From: JAHJQQ01 sp963737555
GTDB lineage: Bacteria > Pseudomonadota > Gammaproteobacteria > Thiohalobacterales > Thiohalobacteraceae
DNA: 64,000 bases
Direction of reading: 5' to 3'
Assembly: GCA_963737555.1 (NCBI GenBank)
Contig: CAVTTB010000007.1
Location: 186,001 to 250,000, forward strand
Within the stretch, counting starts at the first letter, position 1, and each line of letters starts with the position of its first letter. Positions 37,507 to 46,903 of the stretch are shown one piece after another. The position numbers were made by a program, and so were the translations under genes. The notes under the pieces are model-generated. The model had not been told where the DNA came from and made no database searches. It saw nothing but the letters and a program-made list of their open reading frames with translations.

Positions 37507-37534
37507 GGATTCGGGATTCGGATTCGGGATTCGG
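37507..37534. repeat. Short GATTCGG tandem repeat
   Basis: The folA-thyA gap consists almost only of a 14-bp unit, GGATTCGGGATTC, present twice with a short extension. It has no coding role. Such short direct repeats are prone to copy-number change. Confidence 0.6.
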
Positions 37535-38385
37535 TCATGAGTGTAGGCCGGATTCAGGCTGCAGCACCGCGTCCGACACCCTTGCTTCGTACACCGCCAC
37601 CGGCGCCTTGATGTGCGGATGATGCTGATAGTCGAGCAGTTCGAAATCCTCGAAGCGGAAGGCAAACAAATCTTTCACCTCGGGATTGATGCGCAGCGTC
37701 GGCAGCGCGAAAGGTTCGCGCGACAATTGCAGATCGGTCTGTTCCAGATGATTCGACATACAGATGCGCGTCGCCGAGCGTGTGCACGAACTCGCCGGGC
37801 TGCAACCCAACCACCTGCGCGATCATCAACGTGAGCAGCGCATAGGAGGCGATGTTGAACGGCACGCCCAGGAAGATATCGGCGCTGCGTTGATACAGCT
37901 GGCAGGACAGCTTGCCATCCGCCACATAGAACTGGAAGAAGGCATGACACGGCGGCAACGCCATCTTGTCGATCTCGCCGACATTCCAGGCACTGACGAT
38001 GATGCGCCGCGAATCCGGGTTGTTGCGTAATTGGTCGAGCACCTGCGCGATCTGGTCGATGTGGCGTCCATCCGCGGTCGGCCAGGAGCGCCACTGCGAT
38101 CCGTACACAGGCCCGAGATCACCGTTCTCATCGGCCCACTCGTCCCAGATACTGACTTTGTTATCGCGCAGGTATTGGATGTTGGTATCGCCGCGCAGAA
38201 ACCACAGCAGCTCGTGGATGATCGAACGCAGATGCAATTTCTTGGTGGTCACCAGCGGGAAGCCCTGCGCCAGATCGAAGCGCATCTGATAACCGAACAC
38301 GCTCAGCGTGCCGGTGCCGGTGCGATCTTCTTTGCGCACGCCCGTGATCGCGCACATGGCGCATGAGATCGAGATATTGTTTCAC
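37535..38385 (-). CDS. thyA: Thymidylate synthase (two frameshifts)
   Basis: ThyA converts dUMP to dTMP with methylene-tetrahydrofolate. MKQYLDLMRHVRDHG (starting at GTG 38383-38385) is followed, after an extra G near 38340, by VRKEDRTGTGTLSVFGYQM. Active-site Cys is in LPPCHAFFQFYV and the dUMP-binding Arg in QLYQRSADIFLGVPFN. A second extra base near 37757 precedes SNHLEQTDLQLSREP. The GTG start shares bases with the lgt stop (GTGA), so lgt-thyA-folA is one unit. Confidence 0.95.
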
Positions 38386-39204
38386 GCCTTCACCGTTCGT
38401 CGACTCAACAGCAACAACACGATACCGAACACGATCATCGGCGTCGACAGTACTTGCCCCATGGTCACCCAATCGAGCGCCAGATAGCCGAGTTGCGCAT
38501 CCGGCACACGCACGAATTCCACACTGAAACGGAATACGCCGTAGCCAATCAGGAACAGGCCGGACACCGCCATGGTCGGACGTGGCCGGCGCGAATACAG
38601 CCACAGGATCACGAACAACACCAGGCCCTCGAGCGCGGCCTCGTAGAGCATCGACGGATGGCGCGGCGCGCTGTAACCCTCGATGCGCCCGTCGCAGAAT
38701 TCGGCGAAGCGCGCGCACGGCAACTGCATCGCCCACGGCACGTCGGACACGCGCCCCCACAGTTCGGCGTTGATGAAATTGCCGATGCGCCCCGCGCCCA
38801 GACCGATCGGCACCAGCGGCGCGATAAAATCCGTGACTTGGAAAAAGGTGCGCCGGGTATGCCGTCCGTACAACCACATCGCCGTCAACACACCGAGCAG
38901 ACCACCGTGGAACGACATGCCGCCCTGCCAGATCTTCAGCAGCATCAGCGGATCATTGAGGAACATCCCGAAGTTGTAGAACAACACATAGCCGATGCGC
39001 CCGCCGAGGATCACGCCAAGCGCGCCGTAGAAGATCAGATCGCCGATCTCCTGCTCACGCCAGCCGCTGTCCGGACGCTTGGCGCGCACACTGCCCAGCC
39101 ACCAGGCGCTGGCGAAGGCGATCGAGATACATCAGGCCGTACCAGTGCACGGCGAAATTGCCGATGCGCAGCGCGGCGGGATCGATGTCGGGATAGGTCA
39201 GCAT
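38382..39204 (-). CDS. lgt: Prolipoprotein diacylglyceryl transferase (one frameshift)
   Basis: Lgt adds diacylglyceryl to the lipobox Cys of prolipoproteins such as MltB and RlpA. MLTYPDIDPAALRIGNFAVH is the standard start (ATG at 39202-39204). One extra base near 39129 precedes IAFASAWWLGS. The core has GGRIGYVLFYN, GGMSFHGGLLGV, GAGRIGNFINAELWGR (signature) and RHPSMLYEAALEGLVLF. About seven membrane helices are expected. Its stop overlaps the thyA start. Confidence 0.95.
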
Positions 39205-39236
39205 GCTGTAGTTCTACTCAATCTATGAAAAACCTT

Positions 39237-39385
39237 TTGGCCACGGAACACACGGAAAGCACGGACAAAATATCTCTTGTAAAAACGGTACTACGACGGA
39301 TGGGTCGGTAATGCGGGTGGCTAATCGGAAACCCGCCCCATCACACATGAATCATGTCCGTGCTTTCCGTGTGTTCCGTGGCCAA
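39237..39385. repeat. Perfect 31-bp inverted repeat, CCACGGAA family
   Basis: The arms 39237-39267 and 39355-39385 are perfect 31-bp inverted repeats (TTGGCCACGGAACACACGGA and onward), separated by 87 bp without a gene. The arms are built of reiterated CACGGAA units. The DNA lies between lgt and the RlmI-like gene, both minus strand. It resembles the other fold-back repeats of the window in layout but not in sequence. Confidence 0.85.
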
Positions 39386-39436
39386 CAAGAATTTGGTTTG
39401 CCTACGCGACGGCCTTTGCGGTAAACGCTTATCGGC

Positions 39437-40651
39437 TCAGGCCGGCAACACCCGGCAATACAGCGCCTTCAGATATTCCGTCTCCGGAATCGCCGCATGC
39501 ACGGGATGATCCGCGCCCTGACGACCACGATCCAGTATCTGTACGCTGCGATCAAGATGCCGCGCCGCCGACAGCACCGCTTGTTGCAGCGTCGCCGGCT
39601 CCAGATGATACGAGCACGATGCGCTGACCAGGATACCGTCTTTCGCCAGCACCTGCATCGCCTGCTGATTGATGCGATGGTAGGCCTCGATACCGGCCTT
39701 GACGTCTTTTTTGCGTTTAATGAAGGCCGGCGGATCGATCACCACGACATCGAAATGTTCGCGCGCCTCACGCAGTTCGCGCAGCACGTCAAAGGCATCA
39801 CCCTTGCGCGTCTGCACACGCGCCTGCAACCCGTTGAGCTCGGCATTGACCGCGACCTGCGTCAACGCGTCCTGCGAGGCGTCCACACACACCACTTCGT
39901 TCGCACCCGCGGCCGCGGCCTGCACGCCCCAGCCGCCGACATAGCAAAACAGATCCAATACGCGCAGACCCTTCACATAGCGCGCCAGCCGTGCGCGGTT
40001 CTCGCGCTGATCATAAAACCAACCGGTCTTCTGCCCGCCCTGCACGGAAACGCGGAAGCGCACGCCGTTCTCTTCCAGGTCAATCTGATCGGGCACCGTG
40101 CCGATGACCTCGACATAGTTTTGCAGCCCTTCCATGACGCGAATCGGACTGTCGTTGCGCAACAGAATACCGATGGGCTTGAACACCTTCTGCAAGGCAT
40201 CGATGACCTCATCGCGCACCTGCTCCATGCCGGCGGTGGTGAACTGCACCACCAGCACATCGCCATAACGATCGACGATCAGACCCGGCAGGGCGTCGCC
40301 TTCACCGTGCACGACACGGTAATAGGGCAGGCCGTAGAGGCGTTCGCGCAATGCCAGCGCGACATTGAGCCGATGCACCAGCAGCGAACGACCGAGCACA
40401 TGCGCAGGGTCGCGGCTGACCAGACGCGCGCAGATCAACGAGTGCGGATTCACATAACCGCTGCCCAAGGCCTTGCCGTTGGCGGCCTCGATCATCACCG
40501 GCTGACCGGGCGCGAATCCGGTCAGCGGCGTGCGTGCGGTATCGACCTCATTGCTGTACACCCACAAATGCCCGGCGCGCAGGCGACGCTCTTCGTTCTT
40601 CTTCAGGCGCAGCGGCGCAAGTACAGTGGATGTGGCTTCAGGTTGGTTCAC
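39437..40651 (-). CDS. rlmI: 23S rRNA cytosine-1962 methyltransferase, RlmI type
   Basis: RlmI methylates C1962 of 23S rRNA at C5. The N-terminal PUA domain begins LRLKKNEERRLRAGHLWVYS and the class I fold has VLDLFCYVGGWGVQAAAAGA, VVVIDPPAFIKRKKD and the Cys-containing SASCSYHLE. GTG at 40649-40651 has GGAG 7 nt upstream and is preferred over in-frame ATG or GTG codons further upstream. The protein is about 404 residues, near the E. coli length of 396. It lies just downstream of the GT39 gene. Confidence 0.88.
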   Translation of the reverse strand: MNQPEATSTVLAPLRLKKNEERRLRAGHLWVYSNEVDTARTPLTGFAPGQPVMIEAANGKALGSGYVNPHSLICARLVSRDPAHVLGRSLLVHRLNVALALRERLYGLPYYRVVHGEGDALPGLIVDRYGDVLVVQFTTAGMEQVRDEVIDALQKVFKPIGILLRNDSPIRVMEGLQNYVEVIGTVPDQIDLEENGVRFRVSVQGGQKTGWFYDQRENRARLARYVKGLRVLDLFCYVGGWGVQAAAAGANEVVCVDASQDALTQVAVNAELNGLQARVQTRKGDAFDVLRELREAREHFDVVVIDPPAFIKRKKDVKAGIEAYHRINQQAMQVLAKDGILVSASCSYHLEPATLQQAVLSAARHLDRSVQILDRGRQGADHPVHAAIPETEYLKALYCRVLPA

Positions 40652-40686
40652 GGGATCGCTCCGGTCAATGGCCGGGCATTGTAGCA

Positions 40687-42291
40687 TCACTGCACGGCGA
40701 GTAATTTTCTGGCCGACCACAGCGCCATATTATCCCGATCACCGCGGTAATCCTGGCTGTATTCAGCCTGCTCGCGCGGTAGTGGTTTAGGCCATTGGTC
40801 GTAAAACAGCACCAGATAGCCATCGGGATTCTTCCGTGCCCATTGCAGAACCCGCCGCGGGTTCGGCGGAATCTCTTTGAGCGGCCGTTTCAGGCGGCCG
40901 AGGAACTGAAACTGATCGTGGTACTTCCCGACATACGCAACCCGGTGTCGCGCCTTCTGCAGGGCCGCAATGCGCGCACTCATCTCATGCAGATCGTAGG
41001 CCGGTGCCGCCACGTGCAACACCGACAGATGCAGACCGACGATCACCAACACACCGGCCAGCGCCAGCGCCTGCACCGCCGCCGTGAGTGTCGATGGCCG
41101 CCACCGCCACCACAGCACGGCCGCCAACAAAAACGGGAGCGCCCATAACGGGTCGAGCGCGGCCGCCCAATGCACGCGCTTGCCCAAATCGGTCACGGCG
41201 GCGAGCCCGAACACGCCCGCCGGCAATGCCAGCAACAGCGCCGCCAGCACTTGCCGACGCGGCCGCCATTCGTGCTCCAGCCCCGCCAACGCATACGCAC
41301 CCAGCAGCGCCAGTGGCGGGAACATCGGCAGCAGATATTTGTGCTGCTTGCCGCTGATGACGCTCATGATCAACAGCACCGGCACGGCCCAGCACAACAA
41401 CAGGCGGATGCTGCGTTTCAATTCGATGCGGCGCAGGGCTCGCCACAGCGGCGGCCACAGCGTCCAGGGCAGTAACAGCACCGGCAGCCACGGCAGATAC
41501 CAGTAGAAGGGTGCCTTGTGCGCGAACGAGTCGACCACACGCTCGGCGGTCTGCCCCCAGAAAATGGCATTGCGGTAGGCCTCGCCGCCGGCCTGCGCCG
41601 CGGGCATGGCCCAGGCCAGCGCGATCAACGCGCCCAGCAACAACGCGGCGACGATGCCACCGTACCAGCACACCCAGCCTTTCAGACGCGCACGATCCAC
41701 CCACAGATGACCGAGCAAGGCCACCGGCAATACCTGCACCAGAATCACCGGCCCCTTGCTGAGCAGGCCGAGGCCGATGGCCACGCCGACGATCAACCAA
41801 CCGGTGCCGAGTCCGGAAGCGGCGCGCAGCAGACCGAGCACCGCCAACAGCGTGCAGAACACGATCAACAGATCGAACTGGGTCAGCGTGCCGAATCCGG
41901 CCACGAACAGACAGCCGAACAACAGCCACGGCGCGAGTACCGCCGCCGTCGGCCGATCCGGCCATAAACGGCGTGCGAGCAGCGCGGTCAATCCGAGACA
42001 ACCCAAACCGATCAGCGGCGCCACCAAGCGCGGCCAGATTTCATTCACCCCGAACACCCACCAACCGGCCTGCATCAGCCAGAACAACAGTGGCGGTTTG
42101 TGACTGTAGGGCGCACCGTTGTGATACGGCACCAGAAAATCGCCGCGCACCCACATTTCCCAGGCAACACCGACGTAACGCGTCTCATCCACCGGCAACA
42201 GCGGACGCGTCAGCAACGCGACAACCATCAGCACGGTCCAGGCAGCAATCAGTAACCAGAAGGAAAAACGCGGGGAAATCGGGGTTGTCAT
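40687..42291 (-). CDS. GT39-family membrane glycosyltransferase (ArnT-like)
   Basis: A 534-residue polytopic enzyme of the dolichyl/undecaprenyl-phosphate sugar transferase family. The catalytic first loop shows LLPVDETRYVGVAWEMW (conserved acidic residues after helix 1), then APYSHKPPLLFWL, followed by about 11 helices and a C-terminal periplasmic domain. It likely transfers a sugar from a polyprenyl-phosphate carrier to a lipid or protein in the periplasm. The GT2 enzyme at 43 kb, encoded in the same direction, would load that carrier. Confidence 0.88.
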   Translation of the reverse strand: MTTPISPRFSFWLLIAAWTVLMVVALLTRPLLPVDETRYVGVAWEMWVRGDFLVPYHNGAPYSHKPPLLFWLMQAGWWVFGVNEIWPRLVAPLIGLGCLGLTALLARRLWPDRPTAAVLAPWLLFGCLFVAGFGTLTQFDLLIVFCTLLAVLGLLRAASGLGTGWLIVGVAIGLGLLSKGPVILVQVLPVALLGHLWVDRARLKGWVCWYGGIVAALLLGALIALAWAMPAAQAGGEAYRNAIFWGQTAERVVDSFAHKAPFYWYLPWLPVLLLPWTLWPPLWRALRRIELKRSIRLLLCWAVPVLLIMSVISGKQHKYLLPMFPPLALLGAYALAGLEHEWRPRRQVLAALLLALPAGVFGLAAVTDLGKRVHWAAALDPLWALPFLLAAVLWWRWRPSTLTAAVQALALAGVLVIVGLHLSVLHVAAPAYDLHEMSARIAALQKARHRVAYVGKYHDQFQFLGRLKRPLKEIPPNPRRVLQWARKNPDGYLVLFYDQWPKPLPREQAEYSQDYRGDRDNMALWSARKLLAVQ

Positions 42292-42330
42292 GGCCGGCTA
42301 TTTTGGGCCAGGACGGTGACGAAGGGAAAT

Positions 42331-43029
42331 CTAATCGTCGACACCCATCTCCCGTTCCAGCTGTTCGTCGAAATGCCGTCCGTGGCGGAACTTGCGGAAC
42401 AGGTAGATGCCCAGTACGCCGGAGACCAGAAACAGCGTCACGCCCAAGCCAATGCGCAGCACTGGATCAAGACTGATGCCGCTGCCGATCAGCGCGAACA
42501 CCAAGGTCTGCGGGATATAGCCGAGCGCCGAACCGAGCACGAACGGCAGCGCTCGTACACTGGTCACACCGGCCGCCAGATTGGTCACCAGATTGCTGCC
42601 CGCCGGCAGCAGCCTTATCAGCACCGTCATGCTCAGGGTGTTGTCGTGGATGAAGCCGTCGAGGCGACGGATACGTTCGGAGAAGCGCGCCGCCACCAGT
42701 GACCGTCCGAACCAGCGCGCGAAGAAAAAGGTGATGAGACAGCCACCCACGGTTGCGGCCACACCGAACAACGCCCCGAACGCGACATCGAAGGCATACC
42801 CGGCCAGGAAGGCGATCACTTGGCGCGGCACACCGATCGCCGTCGCCAGCGCACCCATCCCCAAAAACAGCAACTCTCCGGTCATGCCCTGGCCACGCAC
42901 TTCGCTGTCGATCCAGGCCCTGTCGAGCATCGAACTCAACTGCGTGACTTCGAACAGGTAGGCCACGCCGACCAGGATGACAATCAGCAAGAGGTCTTTG
43001 AGGAAGATGCGCGGCTTGGGGGCGGACAT
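42331..43029 (-). CDS. TVP38/DedA-like VTT-domain membrane protein
   Basis: The 232-residue protein begins with a membrane helix (LKDLLLIVILVGVAYLF) and has the VTT/SNARE-associated core: GVPRQVIAFLAGYAFDVAFG, FFFARWFGRSL and RLLPAGSNLVTNLAAGVT. Family members are thought to move or scramble phospholipids or undecaprenyl phosphate. Its place between a GT2 and a GT39 gene, 2 bp after the first, fits a role in flipping or recycling the polyprenyl carrier. That role is inferred. Confidence 0.85.
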   Translation of the reverse strand: MSAPKPRIFLKDLLLIVILVGVAYLFEVTQLSSMLDRAWIDSEVRGQGMTGELLFLGMGALATAIGVPRQVIAFLAGYAFDVAFGALFGVAATVGGCLITFFFARWFGRSLVAARFSERIRRLDGFIHDNTLSMTVLIRLLPAGSNLVTNLAAGVTSVRALPFVLGSALGYIPQTLVFALIGSGISLDPVLRIGLGVTLFLVSGVLGIYLFRKFRHGRHFDEQLEREMGVDD

Positions 43030-43031
43030 AA

Positions 43032-43755
43032 CTATTGCAGCTCGTCGACCACCGGTCGCTTGGCACGCCGCTGCAACCAGCCCACGCCAAACAGATCGAC
43101 GATACCCACCCACAAGCGATTGTGCAGACCGTATTTGCTGACGCCGCGTTCGCGATGCCGATGCCGCACCTCGACCGAACGCACCTGGCCACCGGCACGC
43201 AGCACCAGCGCCGGCAGGAAACGGTGCATGTGATCGAAGTACGGCAGATCCAGAAACATCTCGCGCTGAAACAGCTTCAGGCCACAGCCGGTATCCGGCG
43301 TGCTGTCTTTGAGCAGTGTGCTGCGCACGGCGTTGGCGACCTTCGACGAGAAACGTTTCAACCAGGTGTCGCGGCGCGTCTTGCGCCAGCCCGCAATCAG
43401 CTTGAGTTCCAACGGACAATCGGGCGCCTGTATCACCGCCATCAAATCCGGTATATCGGCCGGATCGTTTTGACCGTCACCATCGAGCGTGACGATCCAC
43501 GGCGCACGCGCCGCCTGTCACCCCGCTGCGCACCGCCGTACTCTGACCACAACTCTCGGCATGGCGCAGCACGCGCAGACGCGGATAGGTGTTGCGCGCC
43601 GCGCCGAGCACGCGCGCCGATGCATCGTCGCTGCCGTCGTCGACATAGATCACCTCATAGTCGTAACGACCTTCGAGCGCCGCATGGATCTCCTCCAGCA
43701 GCGGCAGAATATTGTCCTGTTCGTTCTTGACCGGGATGACGACGGATAGATCCAT
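43032..43755 (-). CDS. GT2 polyprenyl-phosphate glycosyltransferase (ArnC/DPM1-like, one frameshift)
   Basis: The GT2 domain starts MDLSVVIPVKNEQDNILPLL with VIYVDDGSDDASARVLG. The DGDGQNDPADIPDLM segment, with the metal-binding Asp residues, is recovered only after skipping one extra G near 43517. The C-terminal half is soluble and DPM1-like (GLKLFQREMFLDLPYFDHMH). There is no ArnC-style pair of C-terminal helices, so it is closer to dolichyl-phosphate mannose synthase catalytic domains. It would charge undecaprenyl phosphate for the GT39 enzyme. Confidence 0.87.
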
Positions 43756-43856
43756 ATTGATTCTGCGAAAAAACCACGGGGGAATGCTGTGGAAGACAGT
43801 ATATTGCCAACCCGCTATAGTCGACTAATCCCATCGACAAAGCGCAGCGACACACC

Positions 43857-45935
43857 ATGACAAACGTCAGTGACTATACCAATCACCTGGCCCGTGAGAC
43901 CAGCCCTTATCTGCTGCAGCATGCCCACAATCCGGTGGATTGGCACCCCTGGGGCGCGAGGCACTGAGCCAAGGCGCGTCGGGAAAACAAACCCATCCTG
44001 CTGTCGGTCGGTTATTCCGCCTGTCATTGGTGCCATGTCATGGCGCATGAGTGCTTCGAGGATGCCGAGGTCGCGGCGGTCATGAACGCATTGTTCGTGA
44101 ACATCAAGGTCGACCGCGAGGAGCGCCCCGATCTGGACAAGATTTATCAAACCGCGCATTCGCTGCTCACCCAGCGCAACGGTGGCTGGCCACTGACCAT
44201 GTTCCTCACCCCCGACGGCCAGATCCCGTTTTTCGGTGGCACCTATTTTCCCAAGGAACCCCGCTACAACCTGCCCGGTTTTGTCGAACTCATGCAGCGC
44301 GTGGCGGGCTTCTATCGCGAGCGCCAAACCGACATCGCCGAACAGAACGAGGCGCTGCTCAACGCACTGAACACGATCGCCGCACCCACCCATGCGCCGG
44401 GCAAGCCCGATGCACTGCCGCTGGACGTAGCGCGCAACCAGCTCGAAAAACAGTTCGACGCCACCCACGGCGGTTTCGGCCGCGCGCCCAAGTTTCCGCA
44501 TCCGACCAGCCTGGAACGGCTGCTGCGGCATTGGTCCGGGTCTCGCGACAGCGCGCAGCCCGACACACAGGCCTTGCACATGGCGACTTTCACGCTGGAG
44601 CGCATGGCACTCGGCGGCGTCTACGATCAACTCGGCGGCGGCTTTTGCCGGTATTCGGTCGACGATTATTGGATGATCCCGCACTTCGAAAAAATGCTCT
44701 ACGACAATGGCCCGCTGCTGGCGCTGTATGCCCAAGCGTATGCGGCGACCGACCATCCGCTGTTTGCACGCATCGCGCACGAGACGGCCGCTTGGGTGAT
44801 GCGCGAGATGCAAGCACCGGAAGGCGGCTTCTATTCGACGCTGGATGCCGATTCCGAGGGCGAGGAAGGCAAGTTCTACGCCTGGACACGCGCCGAAGTG
44901 CGCGCGCTATTGGGTGATGAATACGAGTTGTTCGCGCGCCGTTTCGGTCTGGATCGCGAGCCGAATTTCGAAGGCAAATATCACTTGCATGTATTCACGG
45001 CGCTGGCCGATCTGGCGCGTGAATTCTCCACCAGTGAAGCGGCAATCAACCAACGCCTGGAGTCGGCACGCGCCCGTCTGTTTGCCGTGCGCGGTCAACG
45101 CATCTGGCCCGGGCGTGACGAAAAGATTCTGACCTCGTGGAACGGCCTGATGATCCGCGGCCTGGCCATCGCCGCACGCCACCTGGATCGGCCGGACTAC
45201 GCGGCGTCTGCCACCCGCGCACTGGATTTCATTCGCGCTACGCTCTGGCGCGACGGCCGTCTGCTCGCGACCTACAAAGACGGCAAGGCCCATCTCAACG
45301 CCTATCTCGACGACTATGTGTTTCTCATCGACGGCATTCTGGAACTGTTGCAGGTGCGTTGGCGCGACGGCGATCTCGCCTTCGCCATGGAACTCGCCGA
45401 CGTCGTGCTGGCGCATTTTCAGGATCCCAACGGCGGCTTCTTCTTCACCGCCGATGATCATGAGACGCTGATTCAACGCCCCAAGCCGGTATCCGACGAT
45501 GCCCTGCCCTCGGGCAATGGCTGTGCGGCGACGGTGCTCGGTCGACTCGGACATCTACTCGGCGAGATGCGTTATGTGGATGCCGCCGAACGCACGCTGC
45601 ACACGCTCTGGCCGGTCATCGAACAGAACGCCTATGCCTGCACGGCATTGCTGCTCGCCACTGAAGAGTTCTTGTTTCCCGGACAGACGGTCGTGCTGCG
45701 CGGCAGCGGCGCGACGCTCGCAGCGTGGCAGCGACACTGCGCACAAGCCTATGCACCGCGACGACTGACACTGAGCATCCCCAATGACGCCACCGATCTG
45801 CCGGGCATTCTGGGTGAGCGCCGCGCACAGGGCGAGGCCGTCGCGTATGTCTGCACCGGCACACGCTGCGCACCCCCGGTGGATAATCTTGACGCCCTGG
45901 ATAAACTTCTTTTCCCGGATAAGCCTCTTTCGTAG
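43857..45935 (+). CDS. YyaL/SSP411 thioredoxin-domain protein (local compensating indels)
   Basis: A protein of about 692 residues with an N-terminal thioredoxin-like domain and a six-hairpin glycosidase-like C-domain. The start NHLARETSPYLLQHAHNPVD and VGYSACHWCHVMAHECFED (CxxC) are typical, followed by RNGGWPLTMFLTPDGQIPFF and the YFPKEPRY segment. In the read frame a TGA stands near 43965. Comparison with the family (WGAEALAKARRENKP expected) suggests a missing C followed by an extra A eleven bases later, which restores the frame. I annotate one gene from 43857. Function is uncertain. Confidence 0.88.
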
Positions 45936-46055
45936 AAACGACTCTGATCGCACACAATGACCGGTTGGCTGTAACACCCACCGAACGCATCGGTGTATGC
46001 TAATTCCGGGCGGCCGGCATGGCCGTAATAACCAACGCGTCAGAGGAGAGACAGC

Positions 46056-46456
46056 ATGAGCTTCATCAAAGAGTTCAAAGAATTCGCCATGAAGGGCAAC
46101 GTGGTCGACATGGCCGTCGGTATCATCATCGGCGTGGCCTTCGGCAAGATCGTGTCGTCGTTCGTCGGTGACGTGATCATGCCACCCCTGGGCCTGCTGA
46201 TCGGCGGCGTGGACTTCAGCGACTTGGCCATCACGCTGAAGGCAGCCAGCGAAGGTGTCGCCGCGGTCACCCTTGAATTACGGCAAATTCATCCAGACCG
46301 TGTTCGACTTCACCATCGTGGCGCTGGCCATCTTCATCGCCGTCAAAGTCATGAACAAACTGAAGAAGGCCGAAGAGGCCGCACCGCCCGCCGGAGCCGA
46401 GCGCAGAAGAGAAACTACTGACTGAGATTCGCGATCTGCTCAAACAGAAACAGTGA
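46056..46456 (+). CDS. mscL: Large-conductance mechanosensitive channel (two frameshifts)
   Basis: MscL opens under high membrane tension to release solutes in osmotic downshock. The N-terminus MSFIKEFKEFAMKGNVVDMA and GVAFGKIVSSFVGDVIMPPL (pore helix) are canonical. An extra G near 46275 precedes NYGKFIQTVFDFTIVALAIF (second helix), and another extra base near 46393 precedes the KLLTEIRDLLKQK bundle helix. Both restored, the protein is about 132 residues, as usual. Confidence 0.95.
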
Positions 46457-46464
46457 GGCCGTCC

Positions 46465-46531
46465 TGCAGGAGTAGCCTTGGCCGCGAACGGTTCATGCTG
46501 CCGCAAGGTCGCGGCTCTGGCCGCTCCTACA
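46465..46531. repeat. GTAGGAGCGGC-type inverted repeat
   Basis: An imperfect inverted repeat (46465-46487 against 46509-46531; about 17 of 23 positions pair), right arm ending GGCCGCTCCTACA. A related arm lies at 58313-58338. Sequences of this type are dispersed in many gammaproteobacterial genomes. Here it follows mscL. Confidence 0.6.
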
Positions 46532-46550
46532 CGATGTGGTCAGCGAAATT

Positions 46551-46796
46551 CTAGCGCTGCTCCTGCCGTTCGATCTCTTCGCGCTGTGCGGCGGCCGCAT
46601 CGTCCAACGTCTGTTGTACGCCTTCGGCCTTCTCCAGCGCCTTCACCTGATCGCTGAAGACATTGTCTTCCGGAACTCCGCTGCCCACTGCGGCCGTATC
46701 GCGCATCTGTTCCTGCGCATCCTGCCCTTCCTGCGAACATCCCACGATCGCCAACGGCACAACCAGCGAGATTATCAGCCAACTCTGTTTCCGCAT
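46551..46796 (-). CDS. Small lipoprotein with helical tail
   Basis: An 81-residue lipoprotein: a signal (KQSWLIISLVVPLAIVGC) with lipobox AIVGC, then a short, charged alpha-helical domain (VKALEKAEGVQQTLDDAAAA, then QREEIERQEQR) that may form a coiled coil. The start at 46794-46796 is chosen because it puts the signal first; upstream in-frame codons lack similarity. Family unknown. Such short helical lipoproteins often sit in the outer membrane facing the periplasm. Confidence 0.65.
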   Translation of the reverse strand: MRKQSWLIISLVVPLAIVGCSQEGQDAQEQMRDTAAVGSGVPEDNVFSDQVKALEKAEGVQQTLDDAAAAQREEIERQEQR

Positions 46797-46903
46797 TATC
46801 GTGCTCCCGTATCGCTTCGCCTCTGCCGATGCAGCGCGCCAGCCTGTGGCAGAGCATAACCGGCCATCACACAATATCAAGCCATAGTGATCCACACGGT
46901 GAC

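Noticed and set aside
41511..42702. Several long plus-strand frames opposite the GT39 and VTT genes
   Set aside because: They are low-complexity shadows of genuine membrane-protein genes on the minus strand.
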